From DASPNH01 sp035626675 (GTDB lineage Bacteria; Desulfobacterota; Binatia; UBA1149; CAITLU01), in contig DASPNH010000202.1 in the NCBI GenBank assembly GCA_035626675.1, positions 34,819-98,818 of the forward strand: a DNA stretch of 64,000 nucleotides, written 5' to 3'. This document shows, piece by piece, positions 54,246 through 63,459 of this stretch (positions within the stretch are counted from its first letter, which is position 1; the number at the start of each line of letters is the position of its first letter). The notes beneath the pieces were generated by a model that made no database searches, was not told the origin of the DNA, and saw only the letters and a list, made by a program, of their open reading frames with translations. The translations under genes and the position numbers were made by a program.

Positions 54246-54944
54246 ATGCAACCGGCCGGGCTCGACCTTCTGAGAAAAGGTGTGGAGTCGGCGCGCCAGC
54301 ATCCTCTGCTGCTCGCGTTCTACGTTGCGCTCAATCTGCTGTTCAATCTGCTTCCACCCATCGATGCTGCCGCCACCGACGACGCGATGCTGCTCGGCCT
54401 GCTGGCGCTGGTCATGGCGGGAGTGCAGGCGTGGCTGAGCGTGGGACTGATGATGTTCGCGCTCGCCAACGTGCGAGGGCAGCGCCTGCCCTCGATCTTC
54501 TCGGCTCGAGCGACCACCGTCGCCAAGCTGATCTATGCCGGCTTCCTGCAAGGAATGATGGTTGCGGCCGGACTGATCTTCCTGGTCGTCCCGGGTTTCT
54601 ACCTCCTGCTGGTCTGGAGCCAGACCTCTTTCCTGATCCTCGACGGTGCGCCCGTGCATCGCGCGATCTTCCGCGACAGCTTCGTGGTGACACGCGATCG
54701 CAAGCTCTTCATCCTGGCCGCCTTGTCGTGGGTCACGCTGCCGCTGGTGGCAGGCATCGCGGTGCAGATCCTTTGCACCTTTGCCGGCGTTCCCACGGCG
54801 CTGATCGTCTCGCTCCTGCTGTGGTCGTGGAGCAGCGCATCGGCCGTGGTGGCGATCTTCGGCGCCGCCTGGCTGTACCGGTACCTGACCGATGTCGAGG
54901 CCGGCGACGCTGCCGCGACCTCGGCGGGTACCGCTGTGGCGTGA
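54246..54944 (+). CDS. Hypothetical multi-pass membrane protein
   Basis: The 232-residue protein has about five or six hydrophobic segments (for example LLGLLALVMAGVQAWLSVGL, MVAAGLIFLVVPGFYLLLVW, SWVTLPLVAGIAVQILCTFA). The central pattern VPGFYLLLVWSQTSFLILDG, preceding RAIFRDSFVVTRDRKLFILA, resembles the glycerophosphodiester phosphodiesterase membrane domain/DUF975-like group, which has no enzymatic residues of its own. It stands alone between the SDR and DUF1501 genes. Function unknown. Confidence 0.72.
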   Translation: MQPAGLDLLRKGVESARQHPLLLAFYVALNLLFNLLPPIDAAATDDAMLLGLLALVMAGVQAWLSVGLMMFALANVRGQRLPSIFSARATTVAKLIYAGFLQGMMVAAGLIFLVVPGFYLLLVWSQTSFLILDGAPVHRAIFRDSFVVTRDRKLFILAALSWVTLPLVAGIAVQILCTFAGVPTALIVSLLLWSWSSASAVVAIFGAAWLYRYLTDVEAGDAAATSAGTAVA

Positions 54945-54962
54945 ACCGGCGCCTGGCCGGCC

Positions 54963-56300
54963 TCAGCCCATGAAGCCGAGATCCGCCGTGGCAAATTTCG
55001 CGACGCTCGGAAACGCCCACACCAGCTCATCGTCGCTGGCGCCGAACCATCGCCCCAGCGTGTAGCCGAGTTGCTCGGTCGACCGTTTCGGAATCCACAC
55101 GCCGCGATTGGTCGCATCGTCGGCGCCGCCGAGCGCAAAGCCGGGAAGCTGGCCGTAAAGGCCGCCCTGCACCGCGCCGCCGACCACGAAATGGTGGCTT
55201 CCCCAGCCGTGATCCGAGCCGACCCCGTTCGACTGCAGCGTGCGGCCGAACTCCGAAAGGCTGATCGTGGTGACCTTGTCGGCGAGCTTCAGGTCGAGTT
55301 CCATCGCCTTGTGGAACGCATCGACCGCGTCGTCGATCTGGGTGAAGAGGTTCCACTGCTGCCAGTCCTGTCCGCTGTGCGTGTCGAAGCTGCCGAGCGA
55401 CGCGATGAACACCTGCCGTCCGGGTCCCTGCGCCGCGCGCAGCTGCACCAGTCCCGCGATCTGCTGCAGCTGCTTGCCGATCGAGGTTCCCGGAAACACC
55501 GTCTTCAGCGGAGTGGCGCTGCTGGCGGCCGCAAGATCGGCGGCCAGTTGCAGCCCGTCGGCGAAGGCGCGATTGGCCGCAGCTCGCAGCGGGCTTCCGC
55601 CGTCCGAGCTGAGCAGGCCGACGATGGCCTGGCGCCGCGTCAGACCTGCGCTTGCCGGCCAAAGGTTCAGGCCTGCAAGGTTCAGGTCGGTGCCGCCGGG
55701 AATCGTGTTGCCCGAATCGATGGAGCTGACCACGAACGGCGCAGGCGATGAGGACGTGGAGATTCCGCCGAGGCTCTTGTTGCCTGCCGACACGCAGTCC
55801 AGGAGCCGTCCGCCCCAGCCCGTGCCGTCCTCGCGCGGCACGCCCATCTGAATCTGCATCGTCTGGTCCGAGTGCGAGAAGAGCTGCTGCGGCGCCGGCT
55901 TGAGTTTGCTCACGTACTCGGCGCGCGTCAGCGGCTCGATCAGGTTGCCGACGTTGAGCACCATCGCGACCCGTCCCTGCAGATAGCGCGCGTGCAGCTT
56001 GGGCAGGCCGTAGTGCAGCGCGTATGGCATGCTGCCGTGCATGAACGAGGTCGGCGCCAGCTTGCCCTGCGGAATCGCCAGCGCGCTGCGCGCCGCCTGA
56101 TAGGCACCGTAGCGCGCGGCATCCAATGGAATGATCAGGTTGTTGCCGTCGTTGCCGCCGGCCATGTAGATGCAGACCAGCGCCTTGTAGTCACCGGCCG
56201 CGGTCGCGAACGCGCGTCCCGGCGCGCCCATGGCCGCAAGAGCGCCGAGACCCGCTCCCGCCTTCAGGAAGTTCCTTCTGCTGATGCCATTGCTCGACAT
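54963..56300 (-). CDS. DUF1501 protein, Tat-exported
   Basis: The 445-residue protein has a twin-arginine signal (SRRNFLKAGAGLGALAAMGA) and the DUF1501 core: LVCIYMAGGNDGNNLIIPLD, PYALHYGLPKLHARYLQGRV, HSDQTMQIQMG and ISLSEFGRTLQSNG...GSDHGWGSHHFVVGG. These resemble the metal site of alkaline-phosphatase/sulfatase-fold proteins. The function of DUF1501 is not established. It follows the DUF1800 gene by 14 bp, a nearly universal pairing, so the two exported proteins probably act together. Confidence 0.92.
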   Translation of the reverse strand: MSSNGISRRNFLKAGAGLGALAAMGAPGRAFATAAGDYKALVCIYMAGGNDGNNLIIPLDAARYGAYQAARSALAIPQGKLAPTSFMHGSMPYALHYGLPKLHARYLQGRVAMVLNVGNLIEPLTRAEYVSKLKPAPQQLFSHSDQTMQIQMGVPREDGTGWGGRLLDCVSAGNKSLGGISTSSSPAPFVVSSIDSGNTIPGGTDLNLAGLNLWPASAGLTRRQAIVGLLSSDGGSPLRAAANRAFADGLQLAADLAAASSATPLKTVFPGTSIGKQLQQIAGLVQLRAAQGPGRQVFIASLGSFDTHSGQDWQQWNLFTQIDDAVDAFHKAMELDLKLADKVTTISLSEFGRTLQSNGVGSDHGWGSHHFVVGGAVQGGLYGQLPGFALGGADDATNRGVWIPKRSTEQLGYTLGRWFGASDDELVWAFPSVAKFATADLGFMG

Positions 56301-56314
56301 GATCGTTCCCCTTC

Positions 56315-58447
56315 TCAGCGCAGCACCGCGTACTCGCTGGAGATCGCGGCGATGTAGACCGCACCGACCGCGCGCTGCTTCTTGTCGCTCTGCGTGTAGG
56401 CATCGGTGAGAATGGCCTGTCGCAGCGCCGTGCTCATGCGGCCGTGGAACAGCTTCGCATCGATGACGTTGGTCAGATGGACCGGATCGACCGCCGCGGC
56501 CACGTACGGCGACAGGTCCACGCTGAAGGCCGACGCCAGCTGACCGGTCAGTAGCGGGTAGATCAGATTGGCCCGCTGGATCGCCAGGGCGGGCGAGTAG
56601 ATCTGGAACTCCGGTCCGTACAGGTCGGACCGTCCCGGCACCGGAGAGAGCGGCGAGTAGAAGCTGAACACGGACGTCGGCGCCAGCACCTGCTCTCCCA
56701 GATTGCGGAACAGATAGCCGATCTGCCCAGGGTCGACGGCCTGGCCGCCAAGCGCGCGCATCAGACTGAGCACGTGCAGCACGGGATCCTTGAGATGACC
56801 CTGCTCGCCCGGTGGATCGTCATCGCGTGCCTCCTCGTCGGTCAGCGTCGCGATCAGCACCGCGGCAAGGTCGCCGCGCACGCCATGTCCGTTGTCGACG
56901 AAGACGTCGGCGACGCGCTCGACGTATTCGGGGCTGGGGTTGCTGGTGACCAGGCTGCGGATCAGCCGCGTGGCGAAGAACGGCGGAACGTTGGGATGCT
57001 CGAAGATGCGGTCCAGGGCGATCTTCATCTCCGCCGGCGCCGACAGCCCTGCAGGCACGACGATGCCGTCGAAGAGTGTCTTCTGCGTCTTGTCGTGGCT
57101 GGCATCCCACGGCTCCATGGGCCCCAGAAAGTACTCGGGATTGTTCAGACGCTGCTGCGCGCCGGGCGCGGTCGGATAGATCCAGCCGGTAAAGGCCAGC
57201 GCCAGATTGCGGATCACGTCCTGGTCATAGGTCGCGATCGTCTTGCCGTCGCCGTCGAGCGCCGCCAGACCGTTACGTTCCAGTCGGTAAAGCCCGATGG
57301 TGAAGAGCTGCAGAACCTCGCGCGCGTAGTTCTCATTGGCGCTGGTCTGGTTGTTGATCGCCGGCTTGCGGCTGTTGACCATGTCCAGATACTTGCCCAT
57401 CGTCGGACTGATCGTGACGTCCTGGAGAAGCGTGCGGAAATTGCCGAATGCGTTCTTCGACAGCATGCGCACCCACGGGCTGAGCTCGATGCCGTTGGTG
57501 TTCTTGAACATCGAGACCACGAAGATCTGCGAGAGTGCGAAGACCATCCGCTGCCGCAGCTGATCGGTGCCGCCGGCCATGTGCTTCATGAGCTCGGAGG
57601 ATACCTGGCCGGTGGACAGGCCATCGGGCATGAGCGAGGGCGGCGTCAGCGCCGGATCCATCTGCCGTGCCAGCCACGCATCGATGCCAATCGCGACGAC
57701 GCTTTGAACCTCGCTGGTGGTGGGACCGAAGCTGGCCTGTTCGAGGAATCGCACCGCCGACAGCGTCGCCGGATCGGTCGCGCCGGAGCTTCCCGGAGGA
57801 ACACCGAGAAGAGCGTAATCGACCGAGGCGACGGGCCCGGGATTTTCGACGCGAAGAGCGAGGCTGCCGATCTGGCTCGCTGCCAGACTGCCGGTGGCGC
57901 GCAACAACGTGCTGTTGAGATACGTCGTCGGCAGTGCCGCTCCGCCCACGACTACCCGGGCGCCCTCGACGAAGCGGCTTCCCACGACGTCGATCGAGAA
58001 CGAGCTGCCTGCCATCAGCACCGACGGACTGGCCGAGGTCAGCCAGGGAACCGGATGCCGCACCGTGACCACTGCCGATGCGATCGTGGTTGGCGAGGCC
58101 ACCGCGCGGGCAGTGACCGTGACGATGGTCGGCGCCGTGACGATCGAGGCGGGTGAAGCGTAGACGCCGGCGGTGCTGATGGTGCCGGTCTGCGGACTGC
58201 CGCCGGCCTTGCCGTTGACCTCCCAGGTAACCGCGGTGCTGGAAAGACCGGTGACCGTGGCAACGAATGCGCGGGTATTGCCGGTAGGGACCGTTACGGC
58301 AGTCGGCGACACCGCCACGCTGCCCGCGATCGCCGCACCCGCCGCGCCCGTGGTCATCGCCAGCGAAAGGATCGCCGGCGATACGAAAAGTTTCAGGATG
58401 GTGCGCGGAGTTCGAAGACGCTGCGCGCCTTCCGTCGTTTGCTGCAT
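56315..58447 (-). CDS. DUF1800 protein with N-terminal Ig-like domains
   Basis: The 710-residue exported protein has a signal-like N-terminus (LFVSPAILSLAMTTGAAGAA). One bacterial Ig-like domain (VSPTAVTVPTGNTRAFVATV) and one IPT/TIG-like domain (LTSASPSVLMAGSSFSIDVV) follow. The DUF1800 core (about 225-700) has RFLEQASFGPTTSEVQSVVA, ANENYAREVLQLFTIGLYRL and FATRLIRSLVTSNPSPEYVE. I prefer the ATG at 58447, with GGGGGGA about 7 nt upstream, over the in-frame ATG at 58462 or GTG at 58471. It is first in the two-gene operon with DUF1501. Biochemical role unknown. Confidence 0.9.
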   Translation of the reverse strand: MQQTTEGAQRLRTPRTILKLFVSPAILSLAMTTGAAGAAIAGSVAVSPTAVTVPTGNTRAFVATVTGLSSTAVTWEVNGKAGGSPQTGTISTAGVYASPASIVTAPTIVTVTARAVASPTTIASAVVTVRHPVPWLTSASPSVLMAGSSFSIDVVGSRFVEGARVVVGGAALPTTYLNSTLLRATGSLAASQIGSLALRVENPGPVASVDYALLGVPPGSSGATDPATLSAVRFLEQASFGPTTSEVQSVVAIGIDAWLARQMDPALTPPSLMPDGLSTGQVSSELMKHMAGGTDQLRQRMVFALSQIFVVSMFKNTNGIELSPWVRMLSKNAFGNFRTLLQDVTISPTMGKYLDMVNSRKPAINNQTSANENYAREVLQLFTIGLYRLERNGLAALDGDGKTIATYDQDVIRNLALAFTGWIYPTAPGAQQRLNNPEYFLGPMEPWDASHDKTQKTLFDGIVVPAGLSAPAEMKIALDRIFEHPNVPPFFATRLIRSLVTSNPSPEYVERVADVFVDNGHGVRGDLAAVLIATLTDEEARDDDPPGEQGHLKDPVLHVLSLMRALGGQAVDPGQIGYLFRNLGEQVLAPTSVFSFYSPLSPVPGRSDLYGPEFQIYSPALAIQRANLIYPLLTGQLASAFSVDLSPYVAAAVDPVHLTNVIDAKLFHGRMSTALRQAILTDAYTQSDKKQRAVGAVYIAAISSEYAVLR

Positions 58448-58669
58448 GCTCGTTCCCCCCATCGACCGCACCAGTCACGCCTCGGCGTGCCGGCAGGCGA
58501 TCGCTCGCGAACGAGCGCAGGGGAACGTCTCGCTTCTTCGCTTTGCTTGAACGCATGTTCAGATGAACACCCCCTGCGTTCGTCACTTCGGCGGCGTGAG
58601 CGACAAGGGAACAATGTGAAGTGCACGGCTGCGCGAAACGCCTCCGAGAGCGGCGACGACGCGCAGCGG

Positions 58670-59521
58670 TCAGGCCGGCTTGCCGACCGCCTTGACCACC
58701 GCTTCGACCGTCTGGCCTAGCTGATCCGGGTTGGAGCAGTCGGTGAAGTACAGGCACAGGTGCTGGCATCCGGCGCCGACCAGCGCCTCCGAGAGCGTCG
58801 AGGCCATCTCCACGCCCTGACTGGCAAAGACGTGGCTGGAGAGCGTGATCTGCTTCGGGTCGCGGCCGACGCTCTCGCAGTGTCCGTGCAGAATCTCGAC
58901 CTTCTCGCGAAACATGTCCGCGGGACCTCCGACGAAGTTCCAGTCATCGGCCCAGCGCGCGCACAGCTTGAGCATGCGCTTCTCGCCGAGGCCGCCGATG
59001 ACGAATGGCGGCCGCGGCTTCTGCGGTCCCTTGGGCTCGCAGCGAGCGTTCTCGAGCTTGTAGTGCCTGCCATCGAACGTCGTGGTCTCGTTGCGCAGCA
59101 TCGAGTCGAGAACGGTGACAGCCTCCTCGAACTGATCCAGGCGCTGCTTGATGGGAAGAAGCGGGATGCCGAAGTTGTCTGCCTCCTCCTGCATCCATCC
59201 GGCACCGAGACCGAGGTCGAGTCGCCCGCCCGAGACGACGTCGAACGTCGAGGCCATCTTGGCCAGCAGGCCGGGATGCCGGTAGGGCACCGCCGTCACC
59301 ATCAGCCCCAGGCGCAGGCGCCGCGTGACGCCCGCCAGGTACGAAAGCGCCGTCCAGCCTTCGAAGCACGGCCCGGAGCTGTTGCCGTAGATGGGATAGA
59401 AGTGGTCGAAGAGGAACCCGCCATCGAGCACGTCGATGGCATCGGCCTCGGTCCAGAAGCGCAGGATGTCGTCCCATCGGTTGTCGGCGGGATTGGTCTT
59501 GAAGGTGATGCGCTGGAGCAT
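58670..59521 (-). CDS. LLM-class F420-dependent oxidoreductase
   Basis: The 283-residue luciferase-like barrel protein is of the F420-dependent TIGR03560-like group: DVLDGGFLFDHFYPIYGNSS, GPCFEGWTALSYLAGVTRRL, RLGLMVTAVPYRHPGLLAKM and STFDVVSGGRLDLGLGAGWM. Use of F420 rather than FMN is inferred from subfamily resemblance and cannot be proven by eye; F420 synthesis genes are not in the window. It stands alone, with 198 bp of empty sequence before the DUF1800 gene start. Substrate unknown. Confidence 0.88.
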   Translation of the reverse strand: MLQRITFKTNPADNRWDDILRFWTEADAIDVLDGGFLFDHFYPIYGNSSGPCFEGWTALSYLAGVTRRLRLGLMVTAVPYRHPGLLAKMASTFDVVSGGRLDLGLGAGWMQEEADNFGIPLLPIKQRLDQFEEAVTVLDSMLRNETTTFDGRHYKLENARCEPKGPQKPRPPFVIGGLGEKRMLKLCARWADDWNFVGGPADMFREKVEILHGHCESVGRDPKQITLSSHVFASQGVEMASTLSEALVGAGCQHLCLYFTDCSNPDQLGQTVEAVVKAVGKPA

Positions 59522-59584
59522 GCGCCAAGGTGGCGCAGACGGCGGGCGGAAGGAACCGCGCCTGCCGGGTCAGGGCCGCCGCGA

Positions 59585-61045
59585 CTACAGCAGCATGCGC
59601 GCCGGCTCCTCGAGCAGGCGCCGGATGTGGGCGAGGAGCCTGGCGCCGATCGCACCGTCGATCACGCGGTGGTCGGCCGAGAGCGTCAGCGTCATCACGG
59701 CTGCGACCTTCAGCTTTCCGTCGCGCACCACCGGCCTCTCCTCGGCTGCACCGACGCCGAGAATGCAGGCCTGCGGCGGGTTGATGATCGCGTACATCGA
59801 GCCCACGCCGAACATGCCGAGGTTGGAGACCGTGAACGTGCCGCCGTCGTACTCGTGCGGTGCCAGACGTCCCTGGCGAGCACGCGCGGCCAGATCGGCG
59901 ATGGCGGCAGAGATCGCCCCGAGCCCCAGCGTATCGGCGCTGCGCACGACGGGCGTCACCAGGCCATCCTCGAGTGCCACGGCCACCGCGATGTCGATCC
60001 TGTCGTGATGCTGCACGCCTTGATCGGTCCAGGAGGCATTGGCCGCCGGCAGCGCTCGCAGCGCCAGGGCGGCGGCGCGAACGACGAAATCGTTGAGGGA
60101 GACTTTCGGCGAGGCTTCCTCGTTCAGACGCTTGCGCGTCTTCAGCAGCCGGTCCACGCGGCAGTCCACCGACAGGTAGAAGTGCGGGATGGTCTGCTTG
60201 GCCCTGGTCATGCGCTCGGCGATGTTGCGTCGCATGCGCGACGCGGACGTGCTCGTGCCGGCGTGGGGCTGCCGCCGCGGCGAAGGAGAATCGCTGCGAG
60301 CTTGCCGCGAGGTCGCCGCGGCGGCGCCTGCACTGGCGAGAGCGGCCTCGACGTCGGCCTTGCGGATGCGTCCGTCACTACCGCTTGCCCTCAGCGACGA
60401 AAGATCGAGGTTCGCCTGCACGGCCATTCGCCGCGCAAGCGGCGTCGCCGCGATGTCCGAGTGGCCACCGTTGCGCAAAGTGGCGTCCTGGTGCGCCGCT
60501 GGCTCGGCAATGATCGCCGCGTGCGGGCTCGACAGGCTCTCCTGCGATGCAACGACGACGCTGCCCTGGACGCTGGCGGCAGTCTCGCCGCCTCCGCTCA
60601 TGCCCTGTGGTGCGGCCTCGGTGCCGGCGCCGTCGTCGCGCGAGCGCGTTGCAGGCAGCGGTGTCTTCGCGCCAAAACCGCCGTCCAGGCCTGCGTGTGC
60701 TGCGCCGAACGCCGTCGCACGCGCGGCTCCGTCATCGCCTGGCCTCGTCTCGCGCGAGGTCGCCGTCGGATGCGCACCGACATCAGGCTTCACTGCAGCG
60801 GAGGCGTCGGTCTCGATCACCGCCAGCAGCGTCCCGACCGCAACCTGCTCTTGGCCGGCCTGCACCGCGATGCGAGCGAGGACACCGGAGGCGGGCGCTT
60901 CCAGATCCACCGTCGACTTCTCGGTCTCGATCTCGGCGATGGCCTGCCCTTGGCGTACCTGCTCGCCTTCGCTGCACAGCCAGGCCACGACCGTGCCTTC
61001 GGTCATCGAGTCGGACAGCTTCGTCATCGTGACCTCGACCTGCAT
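59585..61045 (-). CDS. Dihydrolipoamide acyltransferase (E2) of a 2-oxoacid dehydrogenase
   Basis: The 486-residue E2 has one lipoyl domain (residues 1-80, lipoyl Lys in ETEKSTVDLEAPASG). A long Ala/Gly/Ser-rich linker (about 80-215) leads to an E1/E3-binding domain (TPLARRMAVQANLDLSSLRA, SGSDGRIRKADVEAAL). The catalytic domain ends in SADHRVIDGA with the HxxxD motif. The start codon shares one base with the E1 stop (TGATG), so they are coupled. Most likely pyruvate dehydrogenase E2, though other 2-oxoacids are possible. No E3 gene is adjacent. Confidence 0.92.
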   Translation of the reverse strand: MQVEVTMTKLSDSMTEGTVVAWLCSEGEQVRQGQAIAEIETEKSTVDLEAPASGVLARIAVQAGQEQVAVGTLLAVIETDASAAVKPDVGAHPTATSRETRPGDDGAARATAFGAAHAGLDGGFGAKTPLPATRSRDDGAGTEAAPQGMSGGGETAASVQGSVVVASQESLSSPHAAIIAEPAAHQDATLRNGGHSDIAATPLARRMAVQANLDLSSLRASGSDGRIRKADVEAALASAGAAAATSRQARSDSPSPRRQPHAGTSTSASRMRRNIAERMTRAKQTIPHFYLSVDCRVDRLLKTRKRLNEEASPKVSLNDFVVRAAALALRALPAANASWTDQGVQHHDRIDIAVAVALEDGLVTPVVRSADTLGLGAISAAIADLAARARQGRLAPHEYDGGTFTVSNLGMFGVGSMYAIINPPQACILGVGAAEERPVVRDGKLKVAAVMTLTLSADHRVIDGAIGARLLAHIRRLLEEPARMLL

Positions 61046-63408
61046 CACAGCCCCTCCAGGCAGACGCGCGCGGCGGCGTCGACGATGGCGTCGACATCGA
61101 GGCGATGGTGCCGGTAGAGGTCGACGATGTCGGCGGACTGGCCGAAGCGGTCGCTGCCCAGCGCCACGATGCGATGGCCTGCCACCGACCCCAGCCACGA
61201 CAGCGTGGCCGGATGCGCATCGACGATGCTGACCAGGCCGGCGCGCGGCGACAGCATCGCCAGCGCCCGCTCGATCGGGCTGCGCGCATCGGCTGCTCCG
61301 CAGGCGCGCTCGTTCGTGGCCGCCAGCCATCCTGCATGGCAGCGGTCCGGCGAGGTGATCACGAGCAGGCCCGCACCCGGTTCGTCCTCGCGAAGAACCT
61401 CGAGGGCCTGACGCGCTTCCTGCGTGACCACGCCGCTGCTGACCACGGCCAGTTCCGCATCGGGCGAAGGCGGCACCAGCCAGTACGCGCCGGAGACGAT
61501 GTCGCGCTCGAGGGCATCGTCGATCTCACGCGACGGCTGATCGAGCTGGCGTGTGGACAGGCGCAGATAGACTGCGCTGCCGCTCGGCCGCTGCATGTGC
61601 TCGAGCGCGAAGCGCACGATGATGGCCAGCTCGTCGACGTAGGCGGGCTCGAACGAGACCAGCCCGGGCTGGCCCATGCCGATGAGCGTGGTCAGGACGG
61701 ACTGGTGCGCGCCGCCTTCGGGCGCCAGCGTCAGACCCGAGGGCGTGGCCACGAGAAGAAAGCGCGCGTCCTGGTAGCAGGCGTAGTTGAGCGCATCCAG
61801 ACCGCGGCTGATGAACGGATCGTAGAGCGTGCCGATGGGAAGCAGCCGCTCGCCGAACAGGGAGTGCGAAAGACCGAGGGCCGCCAGCAGCAGGAAGAGA
61901 TTGTTCTCGGCAATGCCGAGCTCGATGTGCTGGCCTTTCTCGGAGGCGACCCAGCGCTGCGTCGTGGCCAGGTTCTCGGCCACGAACGCATCGGCCTGCG
62001 GCTTCGCGTGGCGGTCGAAGACGCCGCGGCGATTGACCCACGGCCCGAGGTTGGTCGAGCTGGCCACGTCGGGCGAGGTCGTCACGATGCGATCGGCCAG
62101 TTCGCCGCCGGCGCGCGCAAGGTCGCTGAGGATGCGGCCGAACCCTTCCTGCGTCGACATCTGCTCGGCGCGCGGCGCCGTCAGGTGGCCGGCCACGGGA
62201 ATGATTCCCGCGTCGTAGCGCCGCGGCGGATGGCCGGCGAGCGCGGTCGAAGCGACGAATTCGGCCAATGTGCGCTCGCCGAGCTCGGCGCCCTCGAAGA
62301 AATCCCACTCGTGCCCGGCGCGCACGCGCATCGAGGCACGGAACGCCTCCATCTGCTCGATGCTCATCAGCCCGGCGTGATTGTCCTTGTGGCCGGCGAA
62401 GGGCAGCCCGTAGCCCTTGATCGTGTAGGCCAGGAAGCATGTCGGCCGCGCATCGGTGGCGCCCTCGAACGCATCCAGGATCGTCGGCATGTCGTGCCCG
62501 CCGAGGTTGGTCATGAGCGCGTGCAGCGCCTCGTCGTCGTGCTCGTCGAGGATCTCGGCGATGCCGCCGGTACCGGCCAGATCACGCCGCAGATGCTCGC
62601 GCCATCCGGCGCCGCCGCGGTAGACGAGCGAGGAGAACAGCGAGTTCGGGCACGTGTCGATCCACTGGCGGATCGCCTCGCCGCCGCGACGCGCGAAGAC
62701 CTGCTCGAGGCGCCGGCCGTACTTCATCGTCACCACGCGCCAGCCCATGCTCTCGAAGAGCGAGTCGATGCGCTGGAACAGGCGATCCTCGATCACCATG
62801 TCCAGGCTCTGGCGGTTGTAGTCGATGATCCACCAGACGTTCTGCACCTCGTGCTTCCAGCCTTCGAGCAGGCACTCGAAGACGTTGCCCTCGTCCAGCT
62901 CGGCGTCGCCGGCCACGGCGACCATGCGCCCGGACTGCAGCTCGGCATCGCCCAGGTTCTTCAGGCGCACGTAGTCGCGCACCAGCGCAGCGAAGCTGGT
63001 CATGGCAACGCCGAGGCCCACCGAGCCGGTGGAGAAGTCGACGTCGTCGGCGTCCTTGGTGCGCGACGGATAGGATTGGGCGCCGTGGAAGGCGCGGAAT
63101 TTTTCGAGCTGCTCGCGCGTCTGGTTGCCGAACAAATATTGCAGCGCGTGGAAGACGGGGCTCGCGTGCGGCTTCACCGCGACGCGGTCTTCGGGGCAAA
63201 GCACCGCACCGTAAAGCGCCGTCATGATGGAGACGAGCGAGGCGGATGAGGCCTGATGGCCGCCGACCTTCAGGCCGTCGACGTTCGGACGCAGATGGTT
63301 GGCGTGGTGGATCGTCCAGGTCGACAGCCACAGCGCCTTCTTTTCGATGGCGCGGAGGAACGTCTCGCGATCCTGCGAGACGTTCGCCGTCGCTGTGGCT
63401 CTGTTCAT
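61045..63408 (-). CDS. Homodimeric (AceE-like) 2-oxoacid dehydrogenase E1 / transketolase-like
   Basis: The 787-residue thiamin-diphosphate enzyme has the AceE order of domains: an N-terminal TPP-binding half (NVDGLKVGGHQASSASLVSI, the TPP motif VAGDAELDEGNVFECLLEGW, and IIDYNRQSLDMV), a pyrimidine-binding half (QHIELGIAENNLFLLLAALG, LTLAPEGGAHQSVLT) and a transketolase C-terminal domain. It is about 100 residues shorter than E. coli AceE. GGAGG precedes the ATG. Directly coupled to the E2 gene, it supports a pyruvate dehydrogenase-type complex; the E3 subunit must be encoded elsewhere. Confidence 0.88.
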   Translation of the reverse strand: MNRATATANVSQDRETFLRAIEKKALWLSTWTIHHANHLRPNVDGLKVGGHQASSASLVSIMTALYGAVLCPEDRVAVKPHASPVFHALQYLFGNQTREQLEKFRAFHGAQSYPSRTKDADDVDFSTGSVGLGVAMTSFAALVRDYVRLKNLGDAELQSGRMVAVAGDAELDEGNVFECLLEGWKHEVQNVWWIIDYNRQSLDMVIEDRLFQRIDSLFESMGWRVVTMKYGRRLEQVFARRGGEAIRQWIDTCPNSLFSSLVYRGGAGWREHLRRDLAGTGGIAEILDEHDDEALHALMTNLGGHDMPTILDAFEGATDARPTCFLAYTIKGYGLPFAGHKDNHAGLMSIEQMEAFRASMRVRAGHEWDFFEGAELGERTLAEFVASTALAGHPPRRYDAGIIPVAGHLTAPRAEQMSTQEGFGRILSDLARAGGELADRIVTTSPDVASSTNLGPWVNRRGVFDRHAKPQADAFVAENLATTQRWVASEKGQHIELGIAENNLFLLLAALGLSHSLFGERLLPIGTLYDPFISRGLDALNYACYQDARFLLVATPSGLTLAPEGGAHQSVLTTLIGMGQPGLVSFEPAYVDELAIIVRFALEHMQRPSGSAVYLRLSTRQLDQPSREIDDALERDIVSGAYWLVPPSPDAELAVVSSGVVTQEARQALEVLREDEPGAGLLVITSPDRCHAGWLAATNERACGAADARSPIERALAMLSPRAGLVSIVDAHPATLSWLGSVAGHRIVALGSDRFGQSADIVDLYRHHRLDVDAIVDAAARVCLEGL

Positions 63409-63459
63409 CGGTCCTCCGAGCCTGATTCTGCGGCGACAGTGCCGGAGATCAAGGCCGCT